DNA from: an uncultured Colwellia sp.
GTDB lineage: Bacteria; Pseudomonadota; Gammaproteobacteria; Enterobacterales; Alteromonadaceae
Length of the DNA stretch: 5,006 nucleotides
Reading direction: 5' to 3'
Assembly: GCA_913020705.1 (NCBI GenBank)
Contig: CAJWBY010000244.1
Span: 1 to 5,006, forward strand
Below the pieces are notes generated by a model. That model was not told the origin of the DNA, made no database searches, and saw only the letters and a list, made by a program, of their open reading frames with translations. The translations under genes and the position numbers were made by a program. This document shows, piece by piece, positions 4,706 through 5,006 of the stretch (position 1 is its first letter; the number at the start of each line of letters is the position of its first letter).

Positions 4706-4777
4706 GAGTTACTGGTTTTCAGTCGTAATATTGACATAGAACAAGAGTTAGAGAGTATGATGACGAGATTGAGATAA
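4691..4777 (+). CDS. Possible 28-residue peptide or gene remnant
   Basis: ATG 4691 opens 28 codons ending at TAA 4775. The product is leucine- and glutamate-rich, with an amphipathic C-terminal EQELESMMTRLR. No Shine-Dalgarno precedes the ATG. The frame stops six bases before a terminator-like hairpin, which is where a real gene end would lie, so it may be the surviving 3' end of a lost gene. It overlaps the candidate promoter at 4731-4761, and the two readings compete. No family recognised. Confidence 0.2.
   Translation: MLSRLELLVFSRNIDIEQELESMMTRLR
4731..4761 (+). promoter_or_regulatory. Candidate promoter for the right-edge exported protein
   Basis: A perfect TTGACA (4731-4736) is followed by TATGAT (4756-4761), one mismatch from consensus, but the 19-base spacer is longer than the usual 16-18. 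If used, transcription would start near 4768 and pass through the hairpin at 4783-4821 before reaching the ribosome binding site of the downstream gene. Confidence 0.4.
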
Positions 4778-4782
4778 TAACT

Positions 4783-4821
4783 TGTTAGGCGTTTCAAGCA
4801 TTCAGCGTCTAACATTTTTTT
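4783..4821 (+). terminator. Intrinsic terminator-like hairpin with T7 tail
   Basis: TGTTAGGCGTT (4783-4793) pairs with AGCGTCTAACA (4804-4814) through eleven positions, two of them G-U, around a ten-base loop, and T7 follows at 4815-4821. This is the form of a rho-independent terminator on the plus strand. Only eleven bases separate the T run from the next ribosome binding site, so it either ends an upstream transcript or acts as an attenuator in the leader of the next gene. Confidence 0.65.
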
Positions 4822-4842
4822 AAATGAATGTTGGAGATAATA

Positions 4843-5006
4843 ATGAAATTAAAAATTATTTTATTATATTTGTTTGTATCTGTCAGTAATGCTGCTCCTG
4901 TGTATTCATCTCTAGGGGATGTAACCAATGATTCAAATCCCTCTATTTGGGAAAATTTTAACTTCGATATAACATCATTAATTTCAGGGGCAAGTAGTGC
5001 ACAATT
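4843..5006 (+). CDS. Exported protein, N-terminal part only, function unknown
   Basis: The gene runs off the right edge; 54 codons are visible. GGAG at 4833-4836 sits six bases before ATG 4843, a good ribosome binding site. The N terminus is a clear signal peptide: MKLK, a hydrophobic core to about residue 14, and a probable cleavage site after S15-N16-A17. The mature part begins APVYSSLGDVTND and continues hydrophilic with an aromatic patch SIWENFNFDI (34-43). No lipobox cysteine is seen. I do not recognise the family from this fragment. Exported proteins next to plasmid backbones are often parts of conjugative transfer or entry-exclusion systems, but the visible sequence does not establish that. 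The hairpin directly upstream suggests regulated or insulated expression. Confidence 0.75.
   Translation, partial: MKLKIILLYLFVSVSNAAPVYSSLGDVTNDSNPSIWENFNFDITSLISGASSAQ

Noticed and set aside
4784..4813. GTTAGGC and GTCTAAC, resembling integron attC core sites (GTTRRRY and RYYYAAC)
   Set aside because: They occur in the wrong order and only about 16 bases apart, with no matching partner site at attC distance on either side; the pairing is better explained as the stem of a T7-tailed terminator.

Overview
This window looks like the maintenance backbone of an iteron-controlled plasmid from a low-GC proteobacterium, most likely a gammaproteobacterium. That is an inference from the RepA, ParA and KfrA protein types and the AT-rich composition; I cannot name a species. 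No selfish-element transposase, rRNA, tRNA or CRISPR array was recognised.

Layout, left to right. Bases 2-118 end an open frame whose residues resemble the LLK-x-EEPP region of clamp-loader subunits (HolB/DnaX) and then stop early, so it is probably a gene remnant. A small exported four-cysteine protein follows (132-431). Bases 432-1027 hold no convincing gene. Their right half carries a perfect DnaA box, a sigma70-type promoter and two phased arrays of an 8-bp palindromic box, TAGAACTA/TAGTTCTA. Then comes a two-gene partition operon: a short ParF-type ParA ATPase (1028-1663) overlapping an 89-residue ribbon-helix-helix ParG-like partner (1657-1926).

The replication origin occupies 1927-2292. 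It contains three more palindromic boxes 12 bp apart, a second perfect DnaA box, four AT-rich heptamers spaced at about one helical turn, five iterons of 20-22 bp and a half-iteron. RepA of the RPA (PF10134) initiator family follows (2293-3231). Another box cluster with a perfect palindrome lies just downstream of repA. A KfrA-like coiled-coil DNA-binding protein is encoded on the opposite strand (3443-4408), with a strong extended -10 promoter and an AT-rich repeat cluster likely to be its operator.

Bases 4514-4842 hold a 29-bp perfect palindrome nested in a wider inverted repeat, a 28-codon open frame and an intrinsic-terminator-like hairpin. The window ends inside a second exported protein (4843 onward).

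Working model: RepA binds the iterons and, with host DnaA, opens the AT-rich repeats. ParA and the ribbon-helix-helix protein segregate the plasmid. KfrA supports maintenance and represses itself. The most notable signal is that the same 8-bp box, set at 12-bp steps, marks the par promoter, the parA leader, the par/ori junction and the repA 3' side. This suggests one small DNA-binding protein, probably the ParG-like one, controls or marks the whole par-ori-rep unit.
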